A stretch of 64,000 nt of DNA from Hyphomonadaceae bacterium (lineage in GTDB: Bacteria; Pseudomonadota; Alphaproteobacteria; Caulobacterales; Hyphomonadaceae). The stretch covers positions 124,001-188,000 of the forward strand of contig JADKDU010000027.1 of the NCBI GenBank assembly GCA_016714495.1. Reading direction: 5' to 3'. The notes below the pieces were generated by a model. That model made no database searches. It worked only from the letters and a program-made list of their open reading frames with translations, and had not been told where the DNA came from. Shown here piece by piece: positions 27,452-35,474 of this stretch (within the stretch, counting starts at the first letter, position 1; each line of letters begins with the position of its first letter). The translations under genes were made by a program, and so were the position numbers.

Positions 27452-28645
27452 GTGCGCGTGTGGTTCCTGACATTTCTGTCGGCGCTGGGCTTTGGCGCGT
27501 TAGCGACTTCCGCGGCGTTGGCGGATCCGCCAACAGGACGCGTCCTGTCTGTGAAATTCGGCGGCGAGGGTGGGGCCACGCGGGTCGTCGTGGAGTCCGA
27601 TGTCGCTCTAAAATACCATGTTTTTGTCCTGGCGGCGGGCGCGCAGCGGGTCGTGATCGACCTGCCGCGGGTGCGCTGGTCCATCAACGGCCTGACTTCG
27701 GAAGCCGGTTCCGGCAGGGGCGCTGGAGTCGTGGTCGGGTACCGCTACGCTCAGAACACGGCGACAACATCGCGATTGGTGCTGGACCTGGCAAAACCTG
27801 CATTGGTTACACGCGAATTCGTGCTGGCGCCCAAGAAGAAGGACGAGAACCACCGCATCGTTCTCGACCTCGATCCGACGACCGCCGCGGCGTTCGCGGA
27901 GGCGGCGGGCGGCGAGCAGTCCGGGCCGCAGCCAGTCGCGAAACAGGTTTCCCGAAAGCCCCTTATTGTGATTGATCCCGGCCACGGCGGTAAAGACCCT
28001 GGGGCTAGCTCGAAGACGGGCGTGCGGGAAAAGGACGTGGTGCTCGATGCCGCCAAGGCGTTGCGCGAGGAGTTGCTGGCCTCGCAGCGCTATGATGTCG
28101 CCCTCACGCGCTCGACTGACGTGTTCATAGAGCTGGAAGATCGCGTGACGAAGGCGCGGAATTTGGGCGCCGACCTCTTCATCGCGCTGCATGCTGATGC
28201 CGGATCGAATTCCGAGACCAGCGGGGCCTCCGTCTACACTCTTTCGCCCGAGGGCGAAAAACGTGTCGATGGCGCGCGCAAGCAGAATGACTGGATCCTT
28301 GACGTTGAGGTGGATTCCAGCCGGCCTGAGGTCGTGAACCAGATTCTTGCAGACCTCGTGCAGCGCGAAACCAAGAACCAGTCGGCCCGGTTTGCGCAGA
28401 TGCTGGCGGTTTCAATCGGCGAACATGGTTGGCCGACACTTGAAAATACGCATCGGAAGAAGGGCCTATTCGTCCTGTTGAGCCCTGATGTGCCGGCGGC
28501 GCTCCTGGAAATGGGCTTTATTACCAATGACGACGATGTCGCGGCCATGACGTCCGATCCGAGGCGCAAGAAGCTGGTGCAGGGCGTCGCCCACGCAATT
28601 GACCAGTTCTTTGACAGCCAGACGCGGATCGTTGCAGTCAGGTAG
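27452..28645 (+). CDS. amiC: N-acetylmuramoyl-L-alanine amidase, AMIN plus Amidase_3
   Basis: Cleaves the peptide from the glycan in peptidoglycan, mainly at division, in the periplasm. The 397-residue protein has a signal peptide (ending AALADPP) and an AMIN domain at about residues 30-140 (VLSVKFGGEGGATRVVVESD, AGAQRVVIDLPRVRW). The Amidase_3 zinc domain follows, with VIDPGHGGKDPGAS (first His), a glutamate in REKDVVLDAAK, FIALHADAGSN (second His) and ALLEMGFITNDDD (catalytic Glu). The GTG at 27452 gives the right signal peptide. It precedes mrcA and prfB, a conserved alphaproteobacterial neighbourhood. Confidence 0.93.
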   Translation: MRVWFLTFLSALGFGALATSAALADPPTGRVLSVKFGGEGGATRVVVESDVALKYHVFVLAAGAQRVVIDLPRVRWSINGLTSEAGSGRGAGVVVGYRYAQNTATTSRLVLDLAKPALVTREFVLAPKKKDENHRIVLDLDPTTAAAFAEAAGGEQSGPQPVAKQVSRKPLIVIDPGHGGKDPGASSKTGVREKDVVLDAAKALREELLASQRYDVALTRSTDVFIELEDRVTKARNLGADLFIALHADAGSNSETSGASVYTLSPEGEKRVDGARKQNDWILDVEVDSSRPEVVNQILADLVQRETKNQSARFAQMLAVSIGEHGWPTLENTHRKKGLFVLLSPDVPAALLEMGFITNDDDVAAMTSDPRRKKLVQGVAHAIDQFFDSQTRIVAVR

Positions 28646-28881
28646 CGACCGGTGCGTACCGGCTGGTTCGGATGCCGCGTAGGGCAATACCGACGCGACG
28701 CCGGGCCGCACCACTACACAAGGCCTTCACGAAGATGGGCTGAGTTTAACCCGTTGTGACCCTGTCACCGGCGGAATCGACGCCATAAAGTCACCTCAAA
28801 GAGCGGTGATTCCGGGGCCTACGCTTTGCGACGGCTTTGCCGTTGCCAGTTCAGCGCCGGATGGCGCGCAGCCGGTGAGAT
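28646..28881. other. Intergenic region, promoter region of mrcA
   Basis: 236 bases between amiC and mrcA. There is no ORF of note, no terminator with a T tract, and nothing I can identify beyond a likely promoter for mrcA. Confidence 0.4.
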
Positions 28882-31560
28882 ATGCAGCTTCAGATGTCCT
28901 CGTGGAACTGGAAGACCATCCTGATCAGCACGGCCGCTGTGATCGGCGCTGTGTTCCTCGGTGTGGTGGTGTGGTTCTTCATTGTGACCCAGAACCTGCC
29001 GTCCGAGGACGAACTCGCGAACTACGAGCCGCCGATCATGAGCCGCGTTCATGCGGGCGACGGAAAACTGGTGGCCGAGTTCGCGACGCAACATCGTGTC
29101 TACGTTCCTTCCGAGGAACTGCCTGACCAGCTGGTGCAGGCCTTCATTTCGGCCGAGGACAAGACGTTCTTCGAACACTCTGGCATCGACTTGTGGGGCA
29201 TGTTCCGTGGGACCGTGCTGAACGCGCTGCAGGGCAAGCGGATGACCGGCGGGTCGACCATCACCCAGCAAGTGGTCAAGAACATGCTCACGGGCGACGA
29301 GCGCTCGGTTGATCGCAAGGTGCGCGAGGCCGTGCTCGCCATGCGCATCGAGAAAAAGCTTTCGAAAGAGCAGATCCTCGAACTCTATATGAACGAGATC
29401 TATCTCGGTGGACGCTCTTATGGTGTTGGCGCCGCGGCGCTTAACTACTTTGGCAAGTCACTCGGTCAGCTCACGCTGGCTGAATGCGCCATGCTGGCCG
29501 GTCTGCCGCAAGCGCCGGGAAAGGTGAATCCGTATACCAATCCTGAAGCGGCAATCGACCGCCGCAATTACGTGCTCGGTCGCATGGTTGCGAATGGCTA
29601 TGTGGAAAAGGCCGTCGGCGACAGGGCGATCGCCGAGCCATTGAAGGTGGTCAATCGTCTCGACACTGACGAGAACCAGGCTGCGGCCTATTATGTCGAA
29701 GAGCTGCGCAAGGAGATCCTCGCGCTCGGCGATCAGAAGAAGCTGACGGGTATCGACAGCAAGAGCGCGGCTGAGAAGGCTTTCCTTGAGGGCGGTCTCT
29801 CGATCCGTTCGACGCTCGACTCCAACCTCCAGCTGATCGCTCAGACCGCGCTGCGAGCCGGCCTTGAAACCTATGATCGTCGTCATGGCTGGCGTGGTCC
29901 GGTTGGCAAGATCGAGGTCAGTGACGAATTCGAACAGACCTTGAAGGATTTCGCGAATAACAAGGACAACAAGGCCAAGGTCGCTGGCGGCGGCAACACC
30001 TGGCAGCTGGCGGTAGTTCGCTCTGTTGCGAAAGACGCGGTGCGCCTCGGCTTAGCGAGCGGCGATACCGGCACGTTGCAGGCTGAAGATGCGAAATGGG
30101 CCGCGCCTCTGAAACGCGATGGCGGCGGTACGGGGCTGAAGGTTGGCGACGTTATACAAGTGTCGCGTGAAGCGCCCCCCGATGTTTCAACGCAGCTGAT
30201 CACTGACTATGGCGTTCCGAAAAAGGTCGCCAACAATGCGCCGTGGCGTTTGCGCCAGATTCCCGTCCTGCAGGGCGCGCTGGTGGCGATGGATCCACAT
30301 ACCGGCCGCGTGCTCGCGATGGCTGGCGGCTATTCGTTCGAGCGCAGCCAGTTCAACCGCGCCATCCAGGCCAAGCGGCAGCCCGGATCTTCGTTCAAGC
30401 CGTTCGTCTATGCGGCGGCGATGGAGCAAGTCGACCCGGTGACGGGCGGCTATAAATGGACGCCTTCCTATCGCGTGCCGGATATTCCCTACGTCTCGTG
30501 CGACCCGAACCAGGAGAAATGCTACAAGCCGACCAACTATTCAGAGCAGTTCTATGGTCTGACCACGTTGCGCGTCGGCGTCGAGAAATCGCGGAACGCA
30601 ATGACTGTGCGTCTCGCCAGCGAGATCGGTTTCGACAAGGTCTCGGCCGTCGGCGAACGCATGGGCATCTACGACAAGCTGCCGCCTTACGAGTCAATGG
30701 CGCTTGGCGCCGGCGACACCACGCTCATGCGCATGGCGATCGCCTATGCCGAGCTGGTCAATGGCGGCAAGCAGGTCTCTCCGATGATGTTCGACCGCAT
30801 CCAGAACCGTTATGGCGAAAGCGTCTACAAGACGGATCAGCGGCCGTGCACGGGCTGCATCACGGAATGGAAAGCCGGCATGCAGCCGCCAGTTCTGCCT
30901 GACGAGCGCAAGCAAGTGATGGACCCGATCACGGCCTATCAGACTGTTTCGATCCTCGAAGGCGTCGTCCAGCGTGGCACCGGCACGATCATCCGATCGG
31001 TCGGAAAGCCGGTCGCCGCCAAGACGGGCACGACTAACGATCAGTTCGATGCTTGGACAATGGGTTTCAGCCCTGACCTCGTCACAGGCGTGTGGGTCGG
31101 TTTCGATAGTCCGCGAAACATGGGCGAGGGCGAAAGCGGCGGCCGTGTCGCCGCCCCCATTTTCCGCGACTTCATGCTCGCCGCGCTCAAGGATCGCCCA
31201 GCGGTGACATTCCGCATTCCGGATGGCGTCGAGCTGGTCGAAGTTGACGCCGACAGCGGTTGCCAGCCTGCGCCGGATACGCGCCTCATCATCACCGAGG
31301 CGTTCCGTCCGGGCTCTGCTCCGGCCGATCGTTGCGAAGTGCCCGTTGGGGCCGATGGCTACAAGGTCGATTACAGCAAGATGGGTGCGGGCGACGAGGC
31401 CGTTTCCGCGACGCGTGATGGCCAGGTCGTCGCAACGCCTGGTACAGATGCGGTCACCACAAGCAACCCCACCAATCCGACCGATCAGAACCAGCCCCAG
31501 CAGCCCAGTGACCCGAGCAAACCTCAGGAAGAGTTGACACTCAAGGACGGCACCTTCTAG
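28882..31560 (+). CDS. mrcA: Penicillin-binding protein 1A (bifunctional glycosyltransferase/transpeptidase)
   Basis: Class A PBP that polymerises and cross-links peptidoglycan. Of 892 residues, 15-37 form the membrane anchor. The GT51 domain has FISAEDKTFFEHSGIDLWGM, TGGSTITQQVVKN and MNEIYLGGRSYGVGAAA. An OB-like insertion follows (residues about 330-450). The transpeptidase domain has SxxK in QPGSSFKPFVYA, SxN as EKSRNAM and KTGT in AAKTGTTNDQFDAW. The tail is Gln/Pro-rich. An alternative ATG lies four codons downstream. It is 44 bases before prfB. Confidence 0.95.
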   Translation: MQLQMSSWNWKTILISTAAVIGAVFLGVVVWFFIVTQNLPSEDELANYEPPIMSRVHAGDGKLVAEFATQHRVYVPSEELPDQLVQAFISAEDKTFFEHSGIDLWGMFRGTVLNALQGKRMTGGSTITQQVVKNMLTGDERSVDRKVREAVLAMRIEKKLSKEQILELYMNEIYLGGRSYGVGAAALNYFGKSLGQLTLAECAMLAGLPQAPGKVNPYTNPEAAIDRRNYVLGRMVANGYVEKAVGDRAIAEPLKVVNRLDTDENQAAAYYVEELRKEILALGDQKKLTGIDSKSAAEKAFLEGGLSIRSTLDSNLQLIAQTALRAGLETYDRRHGWRGPVGKIEVSDEFEQTLKDFANNKDNKAKVAGGGNTWQLAVVRSVAKDAVRLGLASGDTGTLQAEDAKWAAPLKRDGGGTGLKVGDVIQVSREAPPDVSTQLITDYGVPKKVANNAPWRLRQIPVLQGALVAMDPHTGRVLAMAGGYSFERSQFNRAIQAKRQPGSSFKPFVYAAAMEQVDPVTGGYKWTPSYRVPDIPYVSCDPNQEKCYKPTNYSEQFYGLTTLRVGVEKSRNAMTVRLASEIGFDKVSAVGERMGIYDKLPPYESMALGAGDTTLMRMAIAYAELVNGGKQVSPMMFDRIQNRYGESVYKTDQRPCTGCITEWKAGMQPPVLPDERKQVMDPITAYQTVSILEGVVQRGTGTIIRSVGKPVAAKTGTTNDQFDAWTMGFSPDLVTGVWVGFDSPRNMGEGESGGRVAAPIFRDFMLAALKDRPAVTFRIPDGVELVEVDADSGCQPAPDTRLIITEAFRPGSAPADRCEVPVGADGYKVDYSKMGAGDEAVSATRDGQVVATPGTDAVTTSNPTNPTDQNQPQQPSDPSKPQEELTLKDGTF

Positions 31561-31604
31561 ACGGCCCGTCTGGATAAGCCTTTCTCAAGCCTCCCGAGCA
31601 AGCG

Positions 31605-32730
31605 ATGACGCCCGAACTCGAAAACATGATCGAGACTATCCGGCAGTCCATTGGCCTGCTCAGGAGGCGTCTTTGACTGGGGCGTCGCCGAGAAACGTCT
31701 CGCGGAGCTGAACGCTCTCTCTGAGCGTCCCGATTTCTGGAACGATCCCGTCAAGGCTCAGCCGATGATGCGCGAACGCACGCGTATAGAGTCGGCCATG
31801 AACGATATCCGCACACTCGAGCGCGAGGCGGATGACGCTGAGACGCTGTGGGAGATGGCTGAAGCTGAAGCCGACAAGGGTACGTTGGCCGAGGTTGAAG
31901 CGAGCATCCGCGCCGCTGTTGAGAAGGCCAAGCAGGCCGAGTTGAAGGCGCTCCTTTCTGGCGAGGTCGACGCGAACGACTGCTATATCGAAGTCAACGC
32001 GGGCGCGGGCGGCACGGAGAGCCAGGACTGGGCGTCGATGCTGCGCCGCATGTATGTGCGTTACGCCAACGCGCACGGGATGAAGGTTGAGGAGATAGAC
32101 GAGCATGCTGGCGAGACCGCCGGCATCAAGTCGGCCACCATGCTGATTAAGGGCGAGAACGCCTATGGCTGGCTGAAGAGTGAGAGCGGCGTGCACCGGC
32201 TCGTGCGGATTTCGCCTTATGACTCCAACGCGCGGCGGCACACTAGCTTTGCGTCCGTTTGGGTCTATCCGGTGATCGACGACACAATCGAAGTGAACAT
32301 CCAGGACAAGGACGTGCGGACGGATACCTATCGTGCGTCGGGCGCCGGCGGTCAGCACATCAACAAGACCGACTCCGCCGTCCGCCTCACGCACATCCCG
32401 ACCGGCATCGTAGTCGCCGTGCAGGCTGAGCGGTCACAACACAAGAACCGCGCTCAGGCGTGGGACATGCTGCGTGCCCGGATCTACGAGATGGAGCTGA
32501 AGAGGCGTGAAGCCGTGGCCCAGGCCGAAGCTGATTCGAAAACAGAAATCGGTTGGGGGAGGCAAATCCGCTCCTATGTGCTGCAACCTTATCAGATGGT
32601 GAAAGACTTGCGGACGGGCGTTGAGACGTCGGATACTGCCGGCGTTCTCGACGGTGATCTAGATGAGTTTCTCGCGGCGTCCCTATCGCAGAAACTGGGT
32701 CCGGAAACGGTGGTTGAGGATCTCGACTAG
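31605..32730 (+). CDS. prfB: Peptide chain release factor 2, made by programmed +1 frameshift
   Basis: RF2 releases polypeptides at UGA and UAA. The first 23 codons ([20 protein letters not shown] and three more) run into an in-frame TGA at 31674. The rest, beginning [15 protein letters not shown], is in the +1 frame, giving 374 residues. The join has the canonical recoding signal (see 31662-31677). Family motifs in the main frame include [14 protein letters not shown], the stop-codon-recognising region and the catalytic GGQ in [19 protein letters not shown]. Like other RF2 genes, low RF2 levels promote the shift and so raise RF2 synthesis. Confidence 0.96.
31662..31677 (+). promoter_or_regulatory. 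prfB programmed +1 frameshift site
   Basis: AGGAGG (31662-31667), three bases, then CTT TGA C (31671-31677). This reproduces the E. coli arrangement: a Shine-Dalgarno-like hexamer three bases before the CUU slippery codon and a UGA stop followed by C. The ribosome slips from CUU to UUU and continues with GAC. The exact fit shows that this frameshift is genuine, unlike the others in the window. Confidence 0.95.
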
Positions 32731-33087
32731 ACAAAACTCAAATTGCGTGGCGGGATGGTCGGGCGGAATTTGATCCGTTCAGGGAGGAGTTCGGCTGTTC
32801 CGTACGCGAGTGGTCGATCTCGCCGCTTTAGGCTTGAAGCCGCCGCTTTGTCGTTGGGGAAGGGGGGGGGAGCGGTGCGGCGCGGTGCACGGAGGCGAGC
32901 AGCGGCTACCACCAATCCACTTGCGGGCTCCCAGGGAAGCCCTACGCTTAAACCAAGACAGCACAACCCCACCCACCAACCAGCGCCAGCCACCTTCGAG
33001 AAGAGCCCAAACCCTGGTGAACTCTTGTAAGAATCTGGAGCGTTTGAGTCAGACCAGGCGGCGGCAATCACCGCTTGCGGCAGTCTA
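32731..33087. other. Intergenic stretch between prfB and the receptor gene
   Basis: About 350 bases without a convincing gene. It has a nine-G run near 32866-32874, low-complexity G-rich and CCA-rich segments, and a repeated GCCGCTTT element around 32818-32848. Short ORFs on both strands have no family features. Confidence 0.4.
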
Positions 33088-33108
33088 ATTTATCGATTAG
33101 CGATAAAT
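33088..33108. promoter_or_regulatory. Perfect inverted repeat, candidate operator
   Basis: ATTTATCG, five bases (ATTAG), CGATAAAT: two perfect 8-base arms, AT-rich in a GC-rich neighbourhood, 44 bases before the receptor start codon. The size and symmetry are those of an operator for a dimeric repressor. It does not match the Fur box. The regulator is unknown. Confidence 0.55.
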
Positions 33109-33152
33109 CCGGGTCAGGCGACGATTCACGTCCCCTGTATGCGGAGACGCAG

Positions 33153-35249
33153 ATGTCGAACTACTATTCTATTAGTTTTGCGTCAATTCTAGTCGTTGCG
33201 GTGGCGGCGCCGGCCGTGGCGCAGGTCGAGCCTGAAACGGTGGCGGACCGACAGGGTGTGATCTCCTATACGCCTGCAGACTTCGCGGCGGCGCGGCCGA
33301 ATACGGCGCTGGACATGGTCAACCGGCTGCCGGGCTTCCTGCTGCTCAGTGGCGACAAGGTGCGGGGATTTGCCGGCGCCGCCGGCAACATTCTGCTCGA
33401 CGGGCAGCTGCCGACGATCAAGACTGAGTCTCTGTCTGACACGCTGTCGCGCATTCCTATCGACCAGGTCGAGCGCATTGATTTGATCCGCGGCAGTGCG
33501 TCGGGCATCGATATGCAGGGTCAGACGGTTGTGGCCAACGTAGTCCGCAAGCGCGTCGACACTTTCCAGCAGACGATCAACGCATCTAGCTTTATCTTCG
33601 CCGACACTGGCAAGACGATGCCCGGCTGGAACTATCAGGCGACGCGTCGCTCCGGAGAGCACCAGTTCGACTTCCAGCTTTCGCGTGGCGTCTCGATGGA
33701 CGACTCGGTAGGCCAGCAGGGCTGGCGCACTGCGGTTGACGCCCAGACCGGCGATGGCCAGTTCCAGAATGCACAGACGGAGGCCGACGGTCCGGTGCAT
33801 AGCGCGCGCGCCAACTACAAAGGGCCGATCGCCGGCGGCGTGTTCAGCGCCAACGGCCTCGTCAGCACCGATGAAATGAAGGAAGAGTCGCGCTTCTTCA
33901 GCGCGGCCACCGACGAACGCTATATGAGCCGCACGGCCAACGATAAAGGCGAAATCGGACTGAACTACACGCACGCGATCGTTCCCGGCCTGGAGGTGGA
34001 GCTGATCGGACTCTCGAAGCTGACCCTTGGTTCCGGGGATGCGACAGGCGCGTCAGGCGCCTCCCTCTCCCGCTTCGAGATCGATTCCGATGCAGGTGAA
34101 ACGATCGGCCGATCCGTTTTCCGTTATGCATATTCGCCCGAGCTGCAGTTCGAAGGCGGCGGTGAGATCGCGTTCAACTATCGCGAGCAGCAGATTGCAT
34201 TAAATATCGACGGCGCTCCCATTGCCTTGCCCGCGGCGGATGTCCGGGTCGAAGAACTGCGCAGCGAAATCTTCGCACAGGGAACATGGCGCGCCACGCC
34301 GCAGCTCTCGCTCGAAGCGGGTGTGCGTTCGGAGCGCTCAAAGATAACGGAGTCCGGCGACATTTCGCTTGAGCGCTCCTTTGTCTACCCGAAACCACGC
34401 GTTGTTGCGACGTGGTCGCCTACTGCAGACGATCAGCTCCGTTTCCGCGTCGAGCGGGAGGTGGGCCAGCTGAATTTCGAAGACTTCATCTCCAACGTGA
34501 ACCTGACCACGACCGTTCTCAGCGCTGGAAACGCCGAACTCAGACCCAGCAAGTCATGGGTCTACGAGGCTGCTTTGGAAAAGCGCTTCTGGGAAAATGG
34601 CGCCGCCGTTCTGACACTGCGACACCAGGATATTTCCGATGCCCTGGATGAATTCCCATTCGCCGTTCTGGTCGATGCAAACAGCGATGGCGTTCCTGAC
34701 GACGACGATCTGGACGGCCAACCCGACGAACAACTCGTAAACGGCGCCGGTAACATCGGCGACGGGACGAACGACGTGATTCAGCTGAACGTTACGCTCC
34801 CGCTTGAAAAGCTGGGCGTGGAAGGCGGAGAGCTGAAGCTCGAGTCAACCTGGGAGAACAGCAAGGTCACTGACCCGCTGACAGGCAAGAGGCGACGCAT
34901 ATCCGGCCAGCGGCCTGACAATATCGAACTCAAGTATCGTCAGGATATGCCGGAAATGAAACTGTCATTCGGCTTCAGCTGGTTTGCCGGCTGGAGCGAG
35001 CGATATTACCTGCTCGAGGAAGTTCAGAGCCTCAAGCTTCGCAACTTCTATGGCTCTTTCATTGAGTGGAAGCCGACCTCCAACTTCACGTTAAGGGCCG
35101 AGTTGAACAATCTCGACCCCTACAGGTTCAACATCGAGCGTCGCGTTTTCGACGGACCGCGCAACACCAGCGACCTCGACTTCGTCGAACTCGAGCGCCG
35201 CAATTCTCAGGTAATAGGGCTGATCCGTGCGCGCTGGTCGTTGGGTTGA
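33153..35249 (+). CDS. TonB-dependent receptor-like outer-membrane protein
   Basis: A 698-residue outer-membrane protein. The ATG at 33153 gives a signal peptide (MSNYYSISFASILVVAVAAP, cleavage at AVAQ); the upstream ATG at 33075 lies before the operator-like palindrome. The plug domain is seen in AARPNTALDMVNRLPGFLL, GNILLDGQLP and RIPIDQVERIDLIRGSASGI. The rest alternates strands of a beta barrel, with SKSWVYEAALEKRFWENGA and a C-terminal strand ending in aromatic/hydrophobic residues (IRARWSLG). No TonB box is obvious after the signal peptide. A calcium-like DANSDGVPDDDDLDGQPDEQ loop lies near residue 510. Substrate unknown. Confidence 0.8.
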   Translation: MSNYYSISFASILVVAVAAPAVAQVEPETVADRQGVISYTPADFAAARPNTALDMVNRLPGFLLLSGDKVRGFAGAAGNILLDGQLPTIKTESLSDTLSRIPIDQVERIDLIRGSASGIDMQGQTVVANVVRKRVDTFQQTINASSFIFADTGKTMPGWNYQATRRSGEHQFDFQLSRGVSMDDSVGQQGWRTAVDAQTGDGQFQNAQTEADGPVHSARANYKGPIAGGVFSANGLVSTDEMKEESRFFSAATDERYMSRTANDKGEIGLNYTHAIVPGLEVELIGLSKLTLGSGDATGASGASLSRFEIDSDAGETIGRSVFRYAYSPELQFEGGGEIAFNYREQQIALNIDGAPIALPAADVRVEELRSEIFAQGTWRATPQLSLEAGVRSERSKITESGDISLERSFVYPKPRVVATWSPTADDQLRFRVEREVGQLNFEDFISNVNLTTTVLSAGNAELRPSKSWVYEAALEKRFWENGAAVLTLRHQDISDALDEFPFAVLVDANSDGVPDDDDLDGQPDEQLVNGAGNIGDGTNDVIQLNVTLPLEKLGVEGGELKLESTWENSKVTDPLTGKRRRISGQRPDNIELKYRQDMPEMKLSFGFSWFAGWSERYYLLEEVQSLKLRNFYGSFIEWKPTSNFTLRAELNNLDPYRFNIERRVFDGPRNTSDLDFVELERRNSQVIGLIRARWSLG

Positions 35250-35419
35250 TACAAGGGCATCTGCACAAGCCAAATGCGCCCCGGAACCCGCTTATCGGGC
35301 GCCAATTCTAGGATCGAAGTGTCGCAGCACCAAACTCGACGAAAACCCCCGTAAAAGCGGGCTTCTGGCTTGTGGATCAACCGCCCGAAACGTTTGTGTC
35401 GCGGTGCGCAAATGGGCTA

Positions 35420-35460
35420 GAAAGAGCGATCGAATCCCGGCGGCGCGGCCGCCCTCTTTC
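35420..35460 (+). promoter_or_regulatory. Bulged hairpin in the gyrA leader
   Basis: GAAAGAG (35420-35426) pairs with CTCTTTC (35454-35460), and GGCGGC (35439-35444) pairs with GCCGCC (35448-35453) inside it, leaving a 12-base bulge on the 5' side only. Six T follow at 35467-35472, then the gyrA TTG start at 35475. It may be a terminator for the receptor gene, an attenuator, or a structure limiting gyrA translation. The gap of six bases before the T tract is atypical for a terminator. Confidence 0.5.
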
Positions 35461-35474
35461 CGGACGTTTTTTGC

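Noticed and set aside
31651..32730. prfB as an ordinary ORF starting at 31651, or its frame change as a sequence error
   Set aside because: The complete RF2 recoding signal and an upstream ATG with a family-like N-terminus show programmed frameshifting.
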